NCBI GenBank assembly: GCA_040880065.1
Contig: JBBDJE010000054.1
Coordinates: 1 to 64,000, forward strand
DNA length: 64,000 nt
Reading direction: 5' to 3'
Origin: Abyssibius sp040880065
Lineage (GTDB): Bacteria > Pseudomonadota > Alphaproteobacteria > Rhodobacterales > Rhodobacteraceae
Below, piece by piece: positions 44,355 to 52,865 of this stretch (its first letter is position 1; each line of letters starts with the position of its first letter). A model generated the notes under the pieces. The model worked only from the letters and a program-made list of their open reading frames with translations. It searched no databases and was not told the origin of the DNA. The position numbers and the translations under genes are program-made.

Positions 44355-45152
44355 CTATACAGCCAGATCGCGCAGATAGCGGCGCAATACTGTTTCCAGC
44401 TTGGCAGCACCTACCGGCGCCATGGCTTTCGTGTGTTCGTGGCTGATATGCTCATCGCTCATGCCGGCGGCCATATTGGTGATGGTCGAGATCGCCGCCA
44501 CCTTCAGGCCTAAAAACCGCGCCAGAATGCACTCGGGCACGGTGGACATGCCAACCGCATCGGCCCCGATAAGCTTCAGCGTGCGAATTTCGGCCCCGGT
44601 CTCAAAACTCGGTCCCGAATACCAGGCGTAAACCCCTTCAGCCAGCGCCTCGCCTTCGGCCTTTGCGGCGGCGTGCAGGGCTGCGCGCATCGCCGGGTCA
44701 TAGGCATCGGTCATATTCACGAAACGCGCGTCAGACTTTTCGCGGATCAGCGGGTTGAGGCCGGAAAAGTTGATATGATCGTTCAGCATCATCAAATCGC
44801 CGGGCTTGGTTTCAGACACCAGCGAGCCTGCGGCATTGGTCAGGATCAGCGCTTCGGCCCCAAGCGCAGCCAGCACTTCCAGCGGGCGGCGCATGGCATC
44901 GCCGCGCCCGCTTTCATAGTAATGCGCGCGCCCGCCAAACACCGCCACGCGCACGCCTTCAAGCGTGCCGACTACCAGTTTCGGAGTATGGCCCGACACG
45001 CCTGCATGTGGAAAGCCGGGCAGGTCGGCATAGTCGATGGCCACACCATCCACCGCACCGGCCAAGTGGCCAAGGCCCGAGCCCAGTATAAGCCCCAGCT
45101 TCACCGGGGCTGCGCCAGCGCGGGCACGAATGGTTTGCAGCAGCGCCTCCAT
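44355..45152 (-). CDS. punA: Purine-nucleoside phosphorylase, trimeric PunA type
   Basis: A 265-residue phosphorylase of the trimeric PNP/MTAP family. LILGSGLGHLAGAVD at the N-terminus, GRAHYYESG (phosphate site), the ILTNAAGSL strand and GPSFETGAEIRTLKLIGADAVGMSTVPE with the base-binding Glu are all present. The start at 45152 overlaps the permease stop in an ATGA. As the last gene of the BMP/ABC nucleoside importer operon, it would cleave incoming inosine and guanosine to base and ribose 1-phosphate. Confidence 0.93.
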   Translation of the reverse strand: MEALLQTIRARAGAAPVKLGLILGSGLGHLAGAVDGVAIDYADLPGFPHAGVSGHTPKLVVGTLEGVRVAVFGGRAHYYESGRGDAMRRPLEVLAALGAEALILTNAAGSLVSETKPGDLMMLNDHINFSGLNPLIREKSDARFVNMTDAYDPAMRAALHAAAKAEGEALAEGVYAWYSGPSFETGAEIRTLKLIGADAVGMSTVPECILARFLGLKVAAISTITNMAAGMSDEHISHEHTKAMAPVGAAKLETVLRRYLRDLAV

Positions 45153-46162
45153 CAGCGTTCCTTCACATAGGGCTCGCCACCCGCTTTTGGCGGAATGGCC
45201 TTGCCGACGAAACCGGCCAGAATGACCACGGTCAGAATATAGGGCAGGGCTTGCATGAACTGCACCGGCACCACGAACAGCCCGATATCGAGGCTTTGAT
45301 ATCTGTTTGCAATCGCATCGAGCAGCCCGAACAGAAAGCACGCCCCAAGCGCCGGAACCGGCCGCCATTTGGCAAAGATCAGCGCGGCAAGCGCGATAAA
45401 GCCCTTGCCCGCGGTCATATCCTTCAAGAAACCGGCAGCCGAGGTACCAAGGCTGAGATAAGCCCCCGCCATGCCGCACAGAATGCCACAGATAATCACA
45501 GCCGAATAGCGCAGCCGCACCACGTTGAGGCCCGCTGTATCCACCGCCGCCGGGTTTTCACCAACGGCGCGCAGATGCAGGCCAAAGCGCGTGCGGTTCA
45601 GTATCCACCATGTGAGTGGCACCATCGCCAGCGCCACATAAACCAGCAGGTTATGCCCCGAGATTAACTGCTCGTAAATCGTGCCAACCACAGGCACTGC
45701 GCCCAGGCTTTCAGCCCCCGGCAGGGTAATTGCCTCAAACCGTGAATGGCCCCTGAGTTGCGGGGTTTGCCCGCCCATGCGAAACCAGTTCTGCCCGATC
45801 AGCACCGTGGTGCCTGCGGCAAAAAAGTTAATGGCGACACCCGAAATCAACTGGTTGCCGCGCAGGGTGATCGAGGCCAGCCCATGCACCAGCGACAGCA
45901 CGACCGACATCAGAATGCCGAAAAACAGCCCAACCCAGGCCGCGCCCCAACTCATGCCCCAGCCGCCCTGCTCAATGGGCATGGCGGCGGTGGCCGACAT
46001 GGCCGCAGCCACAAAGGCACCGGCCAGCATTTTACCTTCAAGCCCGATGTCAAAAATGCCCGCGCGCTCGGAAAACAGCCCGGCAAGGCAGGCCAGCAAC
46101 AGCGGGGCGGACAGGCGCATCGCAGAATCGAGAATTTGCAGAACGGTCATGAAATCCATCAT
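45152..46162 (-). CDS. Nucleoside ABC transporter permease (second)
   Basis: A 336-residue inner membrane permease with about nine helices, of the ABC-2-like BPD_transp_2 family used by BMP-type nucleoside and ribose importers. FSERAGIFDIGLEGKMLAGAF near the N-terminus and the EAA-like loop AVGENPAAVDTAGLNV are typical, and the latter contacts the ATPase. It pairs with the permease encoded just upstream, overlapping it by four bases. The substrate is inferred to be a purine nucleoside because punA follows. Confidence 0.92.
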   Translation of the reverse strand: MMDFMTVLQILDSAMRLSAPLLLACLAGLFSERAGIFDIGLEGKMLAGAFVAAAMSATAAMPIEQGGWGMSWGAAWVGLFFGILMSVVLSLVHGLASITLRGNQLISGVAINFFAAGTTVLIGQNWFRMGGQTPQLRGHSRFEAITLPGAESLGAVPVVGTIYEQLISGHNLLVYVALAMVPLTWWILNRTRFGLHLRAVGENPAAVDTAGLNVVRLRYSAVIICGILCGMAGAYLSLGTSAAGFLKDMTAGKGFIALAALIFAKWRPVPALGACFLFGLLDAIANRYQSLDIGLFVVPVQFMQALPYILTVVILAGFVGKAIPPKAGGEPYVKER

Positions 46163-47253
46163 GCATCTCCCTTGCGAAAGCGCAAAAACAGCTTGCTGAC
46201 CGGAATGCGCACAAGGTTTTCAAGGCTGCCGGTAAACAGAATGACAAGGCCCTGAATAACCACGATCATCTCGCGGCTGATGCCCGGCATTTCAAATGCA
46301 AGCTCCGAGCCGCCTTGGTAAAGAATGCCGAACAGAAACGCCGCCAGCACCACGCCCAAAGGGTGGTTGCGCCCCATCAGCGCCACGGCAATGCCAACGA
46401 AGCCGGCCCCTTGCACCGCGTCCAGCACAAGGCGTTCCGCCTCGCCCATAACGGTGTTGATGGCCATCAGCCCGGCCAGTGCGCCGGAAATCAGCATGGC
46501 GATCATGGTGATTTTAAGCGGCGAAATACCGGCATAGACCGCCGCCTTGTCTGAATGGCCAAAGGCGCGGATTTCATAGCCGATACGGCTTTTCCAGATC
46601 AGCAGCCAGACCAGCACACAGGCAATAAGCGCCACGAACAGGCTGATATTGACCGGCGCGTGCCGATCGAAATTCACACCGATCACGCCGAGCATGTCAT
46701 GCAGTGTCGGCAGGCTTGCACCATCGGGAAAGCTGCGGGTTTCGGGCGAACTTCCCGGTGCCTGCATCGGGCCGACCAGCAAAAAGTTGATGATGGAGGC
46801 CGCGATCAGGTTGAACATGATCGTGGTGATAACGATATGGCTGCCGCGTTTGGCTTGCAGATAGGCCGGAATCGCCGCCCAGCCCGCGCCAAACAGCATG
46901 CCGCCCGCCATGGCCGCCAGCAACGCCAGCGACCAGTGCGGCCAGTCAAACGCAAGGCAGACCAGCGCCACACCAACCCCGGCCATGGCCGCCTGCCCCT
47001 CGCCGCCAATGTTGAACAGCCGGGCGTGAAAGGCCACCGCCACCGCAAGGCCGGTAAAAATGAAATTGGTGGTGTAATAAAGCGTGAAGCCAATGCCATT
47101 TGGCGTAAACGCGCCCTGAATGATCAGCGTCATAGCGCGAAGCGGGTCTTCGCCAATGAACAGCACAACCAGCCCGGCCACCAGAATGGCCAGCGCAAGA
47201 TTGAGCAACGGAATCAGGATGATATCGGCCCATCTGGGCAGGGTCCGGTTCAT
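46159..47253 (-). CDS. Nucleoside ABC transporter permease (first)
   Basis: A 364-residue permease of the same BPD_transp_2 family as its neighbour but with an extra N-terminal helix. FHARLFNIGGEGQAAMAGVG and the cytoplasmic coupling segment FGHSDKAAVYAGISPLKI are visible. It forms a heterodimer with the downstream permease and is coupled to it and to the ATPase gene by four-base overlaps. Such an arrangement, two permeases, one double ATPase and one BMP lipoprotein-like receptor, is standard for nucleoside importers. Confidence 0.92.
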   Translation of the reverse strand: MNRTLPRWADIILIPLLNLALAILVAGLVVLFIGEDPLRAMTLIIQGAFTPNGIGFTLYYTTNFIFTGLAVAVAFHARLFNIGGEGQAAMAGVGVALVCLAFDWPHWSLALLAAMAGGMLFGAGWAAIPAYLQAKRGSHIVITTIMFNLIAASIINFLLVGPMQAPGSSPETRSFPDGASLPTLHDMLGVIGVNFDRHAPVNISLFVALIACVLVWLLIWKSRIGYEIRAFGHSDKAAVYAGISPLKITMIAMLISGALAGLMAINTVMGEAERLVLDAVQGAGFVGIAVALMGRNHPLGVVLAAFLFGILYQGGSELAFEMPGISREMIVVIQGLVILFTGSLENLVRIPVSKLFLRFRKGDA

Positions 47254-48845
47254 GGGTTGCCCCCGTTGGCTGGGTTGTTGCCGGCACCGGCCATCATCAG
47301 GCCAAGCTCGCGCTCGTCGGTATCTTCGGGCAGGCGCTCGCCCTGAATAACCCCGTCAAACATCACGAGTATCCGATCGGAGAGCGATTGGATCTCGTCG
47401 AGCTCCACGCTGACGAGCAAAATCGCCTTTCCCGCATCGCGCAGGTTTACGATCTGCTGGTGGATGAACTCGATCGCGCCAATATCGACACCGCGGGTAG
47501 GCTGGCCAACCAGCAGCACATCGGGGTTGGCCTCGATCTCGCGGGCCACAACAATTTTTTGCTGGTTGCCGCCTGAAAAATTGCTGGCAATCAGGTTTTC
47601 ATTGGGTGGGCGAATGTCAAAACGTTCGATCTTGCCGCGCGCATCCTCGCGCATGGCGGTCTGGTTGTGCAGCCCGGCCTTGCCCAGATATTCGGGTTTA
47701 TTGTGATAGCCAAGCGCAATGTTTTCCCACGCCATGAAGGGCATGACCATGCCGCGACGGTGCCGGTCTTCGGGGATGTGGCCAATGCCGCGCGCGCGCC
47801 GCATACCGGCATTTGCCTTTGCCGACAAATCGATCGGCGCGCCATTGATCCTAATCTCGCCCGATGAGGCCGCGCGAAAGCCGCCCAGCACCTCCAGCAG
47901 TTCCGACTGGCCGTTGCCCGCAACCCCGGCAATGCCCAGAATTTCGCCCGCCCGCAGCGTAAAGCCCACATCCTTGAGCTTCTTCACGCCCTGGCTGTCA
48001 ACCACGTTCAGCCCCTTCACCTCCAGCACCACATCGCCCGGTGTGGCAGGGGTTTTGACAACTTCCAGCAGCACGCGCCGCCCGACCATTTTTTCGGCCA
48101 GATCGGCGGGGCTGGTTGTGTTTGTCGGGATGGTCTCGGTCATCTCGCCGCGCCGCATCACCGAAACGCTGTCGGTGGCTTCCATGATTTCGCGCAGCTT
48201 ATGGGTGATCAGGATGATGGTTTTGCCCTGCGCCTTGAGGTTGCGCAGAATGCGAAACAGATGGTCGGCCTCGGCGGGTGTCAGCACGCCGGTCGGCTCG
48301 TCCAGAATCAGAATATCGGCCTGACGATACAGCGCCTTGAGAATTTCCACGCGCTGCTGGAACCCGACGGACAGTTCACCGACAATCGCGTCGGGGTCAA
48401 CGTCGAGCTCGAATTCTTCGGCCAATTGTTGAAGCGTGGCGCGCGCCTTGGCCAGCGATGGCTTGAGCAGGCGGCCTTCCTCGGCCCCCATCACCACGTT
48501 TTCCAGCACGGTGAAGGGCTCGACCAGCATGAAATGCTGGTGCACCATGCCAATGCCTGCGGCAATCGCGGCGTGGCTATCGGTGATGTTTACCTTTTGC
48601 CCGTGGATGAACACCTCGCCCGCATCGGCCTTGTAAAAGCCATAGAGGATGGACATCAGCGTGGATTTACCCGCGCCATTCTCGCCCACAATCCCGTGGA
48701 TCGTGCCTTTGGCAACGGTCATCGAAATGTCTTTGTTCGCCTTTACCGGCCCGAAGGATTTCGAAATCCCTTTAAGCTGGATGGCGGGTGGAGTTGGGGC
48801 GGCCGAATTCGACCGCCCCGCTTCCGTGTTTTCTACAACACTCAC
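47250..48845 (-). CDS. Nucleoside ABC transporter ATPase (two ABC domains)
   Basis: A 531-residue double ATPase. The first ABC domain has Walker A GENGAGKST (54-62), the signature ELSVGFQQRVEI and Walker B ILILDEPT. The second has a degenerate Walker A GVAGNGQSE, signature NFSGGNQQKIVVA and VLLVGQPTRG. This is the RbsA/NupA pattern. I chose a GTG start at 48845, ten bases after an AAGGG site, because the ATG at 48938 would overlap the BMP gene deeply. It sits between the BMP receptor and two permease genes. Confidence 0.9.
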   Translation of the reverse strand: MSVVENTEAGRSNSAAPTPPAIQLKGISKSFGPVKANKDISMTVAKGTIHGIVGENGAGKSTLMSILYGFYKADAGEVFIHGQKVNITDSHAAIAAGIGMVHQHFMLVEPFTVLENVVMGAEEGRLLKPSLAKARATLQQLAEEFELDVDPDAIVGELSVGFQQRVEILKALYRQADILILDEPTGVLTPAEADHLFRILRNLKAQGKTIILITHKLREIMEATDSVSVMRRGEMTETIPTNTTSPADLAEKMVGRRVLLEVVKTPATPGDVVLEVKGLNVVDSQGVKKLKDVGFTLRAGEILGIAGVAGNGQSELLEVLGGFRAASSGEIRINGAPIDLSAKANAGMRRARGIGHIPEDRHRRGMVMPFMAWENIALGYHNKPEYLGKAGLHNQTAMREDARGKIERFDIRPPNENLIASNFSGGNQQKIVVAREIEANPDVLLVGQPTRGVDIGAIEFIHQQIVNLRDAGKAILLVSVELDEIQSLSDRILVMFDGVIQGERLPEDTDERELGLMMAGAGNNPANGGNP

Positions 48846-48855
48846 AAATATGCCC

Positions 48856-49854
48856 TTACTGCACCGGGCAGGACATATCGCTCTCATAGTTGTGCACGAC
48901 AATCGAGCCATCGATGATGGCGGCGGAAGCCGCGTCAACCGCGGCCTGCATTTCAGGCGTGATTAGGTCGGCATTGTTTTCGTCAACGGCGTAGCCAACA
49001 CCGTTCTCGGCCAGGCCCAGCACCACAATACCCGAGGTGAATTCGCCGTTATTCACATCCATGAACGCATCATAAACGGCAACATCAACGCGTTTCAGCA
49101 TTGAGGTCAACACCGAACCGGGGAACATGCCGTTCTGGTTGCTGTCAACGCCAATACCCAGAATGCCGGCATCGGCTGCGGCCTGCAGAACGCCACGGCC
49201 CGTGCCGCCGGCTGCGTGGTAAACAACATCAGCGCCGGATTCGATCTGGCCCATGGTCAGCTCGCCACCGCGCACGGGGTCGTTCCATGCAGCGCCGGTT
49301 GTGCCGGTCATGTTGGCAATCACGGTTGCATCGGGGTTCACCGAAAGCACGCCCTGCGCGTAGCCGCAGGAGAACTTCTGGATCAAGGGGATATCCATGC
49401 CGCCAACAAAGCCGACAACACCGGTTTGCGATGCCATGGCCGCCAGAATGCCAACCAGATAGCTGCCTTCCTGTTCGTTGAAGATAACCGAGCGCACGTT
49501 GTCGCCTTCAACAACCATGTCCACGATCACGAAGCTGGTGTCGGGGAATTCGGGTGCAACATTCGCCAGCGCAGTGCCATATGAAAAGCCGGTTACTACA
49601 ACGGGGTTGTTGCCGGCCTGTGCAAAGCGGCGCAGCGCCTGTTCGCGCTGGGCGTCCGACTGCAGTTCGAACTCACGATATTCGATACCGGTTTCATCGG
49701 CGAAACGCTGCGCGCCGGTATAAGCAGATTCGTTGAACGATTTGTCGAACTTGCCGCCCAGATCGTAGACGATCGCCGGGTTGGCCTGTGCGCTCGCCAT
49801 GGTTGCAGCACCCATAAGTGCGGCAGCGCTCAGCAGTGTTTTGGTGAATTTCAT
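48856..49854 (-). CDS. BMP family nucleoside-binding protein
   Basis: A 332-residue periplasmic receptor with a signal peptide (TKTLLSAAALMGAATMASAQ) and the basic membrane protein (BMP) fold: IVYDLGGKFDKSFNESAYTGAQRF, VVVTGFSYGTAL, VVYHAAGGTGRGVL and GIGVDSNQN. BMP receptors, such as PnrA, bind purine nucleosides. The ATG at 49854 begins the signal peptide and follows a GGAGAGAG site, while the longer frame to 49956 has no such support. It leads the importer operon. Confidence 0.92.
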   Translation of the reverse strand: MKFTKTLLSAAALMGAATMASAQANPAIVYDLGGKFDKSFNESAYTGAQRFADETGIEYREFELQSDAQREQALRRFAQAGNNPVVVTGFSYGTALANVAPEFPDTSFVIVDMVVEGDNVRSVIFNEQEGSYLVGILAAMASQTGVVGFVGGMDIPLIQKFSCGYAQGVLSVNPDATVIANMTGTTGAAWNDPVRGGELTMGQIESGADVVYHAAGGTGRGVLQAAADAGILGIGVDSNQNGMFPGSVLTSMLKRVDVAVYDAFMDVNNGEFTSGIVVLGLAENGVGYAVDENNADLITPEMQAAVDAASAAIIDGSIVVHNYESDMSCPVQ

Positions 49855-49927
49855 GACTCTCTCCGTGTTATGCAGACCGCTGCCATTGGAATGATGTGCG
49901 GCGCGGCTGCTATGTTCTAAAGGCAAC

Positions 49928-49956
49928 AGTAAACGAGGCCGAATGCAAGCAGTCAA
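49928..49956 (-). promoter_or_regulatory. Probable sigma-70-type promoter of the nucleoside importer operon
   Basis: On the minus strand TTGACT (49956-49951) and TTTACT (49933-49928) are separated by 17 bases, which suits a housekeeping promoter. It lies 74 bases before the BMP start. A perfect palindrome is centred about 16 bases upstream. Confidence 0.4.
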
Positions 49957-49965
49957 TCAAAACTT

Positions 49966-49977
49966 GACCAATTGGTC
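49966..49977. promoter_or_regulatory. Palindrome upstream of the nucleoside importer
   Basis: GACCAATTGGTC is a perfect 12-base palindrome just upstream of the candidate -35 box of the BMP operon. GntR-family operators often have this GACCAATTGGTC-type form. Which regulator uses it is unknown. Confidence 0.4.
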
Positions 49978-49984
49978 TAATATC

Positions 49985-50401
49985 TCAGAGCGTGCGGCGT
50001 AGAACATGCGCGTTCACCGCTGTTTTGCAGCCAAATTTGTAGTAATCGCGGCGAATTCCGGCCTCTATATAGCCTGCCGCCGCGTAAACTGCGCGGGCGG
50101 CGGCATTGGTTGCGGCAACCTCCAAAAACACCGCGCGCACACCAATAAGGTGCAGGCGGGTATGAAGTGCTTCAAGCAGCCGCCGCCCAACCCCCTGATT
50201 CTGTGATTCGGGGGCAACGCAAATCGTCAGAATTTCCGCTTCATCCAGTGCGATACGGGCTATGGCAAAGCCAAACGCGCTGCTCTCGAATGCGCAGGCA
50301 GGGTCGGCCAGCAGGGTAGCAAATTCGTCCGCGCTCCACGGGCGGGGCGTGGTAAAGCAGCGTGCGTGGAGCTTGGCAAGCGCGGCAGGGTCGGTCCGCA
50401 T
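49985..50401 (-). CDS. rimI: Ribosomal-protein-alanine N-acetyltransferase
   Basis: A 138-residue GNAT acetyltransferase, here assigned as RimI-like because it lies directly behind tsaB, the usual context. Motif A is ICVAPESQNQGVGRRLLEAL and motif B contains LEVAATNAAARAVYAAAGYIEAGIRRDYY. RimI acetylates the N-terminal alanine of ribosomal protein S18. Start codons at 50401 and 50413 are both possible; I took 50401, one base past the tsaB stop. It may instead have other peptide targets. Confidence 0.78.
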   Translation of the reverse strand: MRTDPAALAKLHARCFTTPRPWSADEFATLLADPACAFESSAFGFAIARIALDEAEILTICVAPESQNQGVGRRLLEALHTRLHLIGVRAVFLEVAATNAAARAVYAAAGYIEAGIRRDYYKFGCKTAVNAHVLRRTL

Positions 50402-50402
50402 T

Positions 50403-50987
50403 TCAGCCCGCATCCAGCAATATGGGCGGTGAATCGGCCCCCGGTGCGGCATCGGCGGCGCGCAGATATAGCGGCGCAGGCGCAGCGCCTGGTGTGCTCA
50501 TACGGGCCAGCGTTAGCAGCCCCATGCGGTGCAGGTCGGGGGCTGCCGCTTCGGGCGGGGTGGTGGCCGCGATGACCTCGGGCGCATCTGTCGCGATGCC
50601 GTTCTTGAACTGTTGCCGATAGGCATGACCGCGCCCGGCGGGCAGAGTAACTGTGGCTTTGCCCGTTGCCGGCGCGCGCATTTCCAGCGCGGTAATGCCA
50701 ATTGCGGGAATGCCCAGCGCCAGCGCCAGCCCCCGCGCCGCCGAAACGCCCAGCCGCAGCCCGGTAAAATTGCCGGGGCCAATGCCTACGCCAAGTGCAC
50801 TGAGATCGGCCCAGACAAGCCCTTCGCCTGCCAGCAATTCTTCCAGCAGCGGCAGCAAGCGTTCGGCCTGACCGGTTTTCATGGGTTCAATGCGTTGGCA
50901 CAAGAGCTGCGCGCCACACAAAACAGCAGCCGCGCAATGCGCGGCTGCCGTGTCGAAAACCAGAATAAATACAGGCTTAGGCGGCAA
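50403..50987 (-). CDS. tsaB: tRNA threonylcarbamoyladenosine biosynthesis protein TsaB
   Basis: A 194-residue ASKHA-fold protein that partners TsaD in forming t6A37 in ANN-decoding tRNAs. LVFDTAAAHCAAAVL at the N-terminus, RLLPLLEELL and the family segment LGVGIGPGNFTGLRLGVSAARGLALAL are clear. The C-terminus is diverged, as is usual. It overlaps the upstream nfuA gene by 11 bases and is followed at once by rimI, giving the common tsaB-rimI pair. Confidence 0.92.
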   Translation of the reverse strand: MPPKPVFILVFDTAAAHCAAAVLCGAQLLCQRIEPMKTGQAERLLPLLEELLAGEGLVWADLSALGVGIGPGNFTGLRLGVSAARGLALALGIPAIGITALEMRAPATGKATVTLPAGRGHAYRQQFKNGIATDAPEVIAATTPPEAAAPDLHRMGLLTLARMSTPGAAPAPLYLRAADAAPGADSPPILLDAG

Positions 50988-51537
50988 CGGGCCGCACCTC
51001 GACCACCTCGGGGATATAGTGGCGCAACAGGTTCTCGATGCCCATTTTCAGTGTCATGGTCGAGCTTGGGCACCCGGCGCAAGCACCCTGCATATGCAAA
51101 TAGACAATGCCACGATCAAAACCATGAAAGGTAATGTCGCCGCCATCTTGCGCCACAGCGGGGCGCACGCGGGTATCGAGCAATTCCTTGATCTGGTTAA
51201 CAATTTCGCTGTCCGGCCCGTCATGCACCGCATGGCCGACCGTGCCGCTGTCATTTGCCAGCACCGGCTGGCCCGACTGGAAATGCTCCATGATCGCGCC
51301 CAGAATGCCGGGTTTGATATGTGCCCATTCCGCCGTGTCGTCTTTGGTGACGGTTACGAAATCGGGGCCAAAAAATACGCCGGTAACATTGCCGGTGGCA
51401 AAGATCCGCGCCGCCAGTGGCGATGCTTCTGCAGCCGCCTCGCTTGGAAAATCGGCTGTGCCTGTTGCCAGAACGGCCTGGCCGGGCAGGAATTTCAGCG
51501 TTGCAGGGTTGGGCGTTGATTCGGTCTGGATAAACAT
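50977..51537 (-). CDS. nfuA: NfuA/NifU-like iron-sulfur carrier
   Basis: A 186-residue Fe-S scaffold or carrier. The N-terminal Nfu domain starts MFIQTESTPNPATLKFLPG, and the C-terminal NifU domain has DGGDITFHGF and the cluster motif CAGC (Cys153, Cys156). It would deliver [4Fe-4S] clusters to target proteins. Genes for NfuA next to tsaB occur in many alphaproteobacteria. It overlaps tsaB by 11 bases. Confidence 0.93.
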   Translation of the reverse strand: MFIQTESTPNPATLKFLPGQAVLATGTADFPSEAAAEASPLAARIFATGNVTGVFFGPDFVTVTKDDTAEWAHIKPGILGAIMEHFQSGQPVLANDSGTVGHAVHDGPDSEIVNQIKELLDTRVRPAVAQDGGDITFHGFDRGIVYLHMQGACAGCPSSTMTLKMGIENLLRHYIPEVVEVRPVAA

Positions 51538-51610
51538 TGTGCCTCCGGGGTTGACGATAATCTGGTGGTTCCGAGTAAAAAAGTCAAGTTAATTAGAATG
51601 ATTCCAGAAG

Positions 51611-52069
51611 CTACGATACCGCGATGATCGCTTCCTTGGTCATTCCCCCCGGCACAATGGTTATAGGAATGGGCATAGTGCCGCCCTGCCGCCCCACAAG
51701 TTGGGCCACCAGCGAACTCGGCCCGTCGCCCGCAACCCCCGCGCCCAGCACTAAAACCCCGACTTCGGGGTCTTCGCTGATCTGGTCCATCACCGCCTTG
51801 GCCTTCTCGCCCTCGCGGATGACAAGTTCGGGGTCGATGCCCTTTTTATCGCGCATCCATTTGGCGAAAACCTCGAAATGCGCCTCGATCCGCTCGCGGG
51901 CTTCGGCGCGCATCGTTTCGCCAACACCCAGCCAATGCTGGAACTCTTCGGGCGCGATAATGCCGAGAATTTCGACAGCGCCGCCGGTTTTTTGAGCGCG
52001 GATTGCGGCATAGCGCAGCGCGTTCAGAAACTCGGGGCTATCGTCCATGACGACCAGAAATTTGCGCAA
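51611..52069 (-). CDS. Universal stress protein UspA family
   Basis: A 152-residue UspA-fold protein (RKFLVVMDDSPEFLNALRYAA at the N-terminus, then EILGIIAPEEFQHW and LVLGAGVAGDGPSSLVAQL, where the ATP-binding Gly-rich loop lies). The longest frame starts with an ATG at 52147, but the family begins with RKFLVVMDD, and a TTG at 52069 with a GAGGA site seven bases upstream gives that start exactly. TTG is unusual and may limit translation. The promoter region contains a palindrome related to the Zur-box-like site at 2166. Confidence 0.84.
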   Translation of the reverse strand: MRKFLVVMDDSPEFLNALRYAAIRAQKTGGAVEILGIIAPEEFQHWLGVGETMRAEARERIEAHFEVFAKWMRDKKGIDPELVIREGEKAKAVMDQISEDPEVGVLVLGAGVAGDGPSSLVAQLVGRQGGTMPIPITIVPGGMTKEAIIAVS

Positions 52070-52161
52070 AATATCCTCGCTGTGGTTGATACCGGCGCAT
52101 AATTGCCGAAACTGCGCCGTTGCGCAACGGGCGATGCAATCGGGCAAACCGGAAAGTTACG

Positions 52162-52174
52162 GTTACAATGTAAC
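52162..52174. promoter_or_regulatory. Zur-box-like palindrome upstream of usp
   Basis: GTTACAATGTAAC is a perfect palindrome flanked on the left by another GTTAC. It lies 93 bases before the usp start and differs by one base from GTTATAATGTAAC at 2166-2178. Sharing of a regulator between zur and usp is a guess from the similarity. Confidence 0.35.
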
Positions 52175-52231
52175 TGCAAAATCGTGCAAAAATGTGCCAA
52201 AACGCAGCATTTGAGGCGCATTAGGCACAAA

Positions 52232-52256
52232 AAAGCCCGCCTTTTGGGCGGGCTTT
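52232..52256 (-). terminator. Rho-independent terminator of hsp20
   Basis: AAAGCCCGCC/GGCGGGCTTT is a perfect 10-base stem with a 5-base loop, 16 bases after the hsp20 stop. On the minus strand it is followed by a run of Ts (GGGCTTTTTTGTG), a textbook intrinsic terminator. Confidence 0.85.
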
Positions 52257-52271
52257 CCGGTTAATGCGGGC

Positions 52272-52733
52272 TTAACCCTCGATGGCCGGGGCCGAAGCCT
52301 TGCCGCGGGTTTCGATCTTGATCGAGCGCGGTTTCAATGCCTCGGGCACTTCGCGGATCAGGTCGACATGCAGCAGGCCGTTTTCGGTTGCTGCACCTGT
52401 GGCGCGCACATGGTCGGCCAGTTGGAAGCGCTTTTCAAAGGCGCGGTTGGCAATGCCCTGATGCAGGTAGCTGCGGGCATTGGCGCCGTCTTCATCTTCC
52501 TTGCGGCCAGTGACCACAAGCTGCCCGTCGCGGGCCTCGATCGAAAGTTCGTCTTCGGTGAAACCTGCCACGGCAATGGAAATGCGATAAGCGTCTTCGC
52601 CGGTTTTTTCGATGTTGTAAGGGGGGTAGCCGTTCTGGTTGCCATCCATCCGGGTGACAGAGTCGAGCATATTGGCCAAACGGTCAAAGCCGACAGTGGA
52701 ACGGTAAAGCGGTGCAAGGTCAAAAGTGCGCAT
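52272..52733 (-). CDS. Small heat shock protein Hsp20
   Basis: A 153-residue alpha-crystallin-type chaperone. The N-terminus RTFDLAPLYRSTVGFDRLANMLDS and PPYNIEKTGEDAYRISIAVAGF precede the crystallin beta-sandwich with ARDGQLVVTGRKE and the FEKRFQLADHV stretch; it is like E. coli IbpA. It binds unfolding proteins and prevents aggregation. The start at 52733 has a GGAGGA site, better than the ATG at 52757. Upstream are a heat-shock-type promoter and a possible thermosensor hairpin, and a strong terminator follows. Confidence 0.93.
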   Translation of the reverse strand: MRTFDLAPLYRSTVGFDRLANMLDSVTRMDGNQNGYPPYNIEKTGEDAYRISIAVAGFTEDELSIEARDGQLVVTGRKEDEDGANARSYLHQGIANRAFEKRFQLADHVRATGAATENGLLHVDLIREVPEALKPRSIKIETRGKASAPAIEG

Positions 52734-52815
52734 GGTATCCTCCATAAGAAGCGACACGATAAGTGGCCGTCATGTGACCGGCCAGTGGTTGTTCGGGCCC
52801 GTTTCGGCGCCCGGT
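52734..52815 (-). promoter_or_regulatory. Possible ROSE-like RNA thermometer before hsp20
   Basis: The roughly 80-base leader of hsp20 contains a UCGCU (52754-52750) that can pair with AGGA of the Shine-Dalgarno (52741-52738) with a single bulged G and an 8-base loop, as in ROSE elements. A GGCCG/CGGCC hairpin lies further upstream. Only the pairing is seen; the exact limits are guessed. Confidence 0.35.
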
Positions 52816-52822
52816 GCTAAAG

Positions 52823-52850
52823 ATTTAGGCATGGATTTTTGAGCGTCAAG
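52823..52850 (-). promoter_or_regulatory. RpoH-type promoter of hsp20
   Basis: On the minus strand CTTG (52850-52847) and CCTAAAT (52829-52823) are 17 bases apart. This fits the alphaproteobacterial heat shock sigma consensus CTTG-N17-CYTATNT with one mismatch. It lies 90 bases before hsp20. Confidence 0.5.
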
Positions 52851-52865
52851 GGCGCGTGCAAAAAA

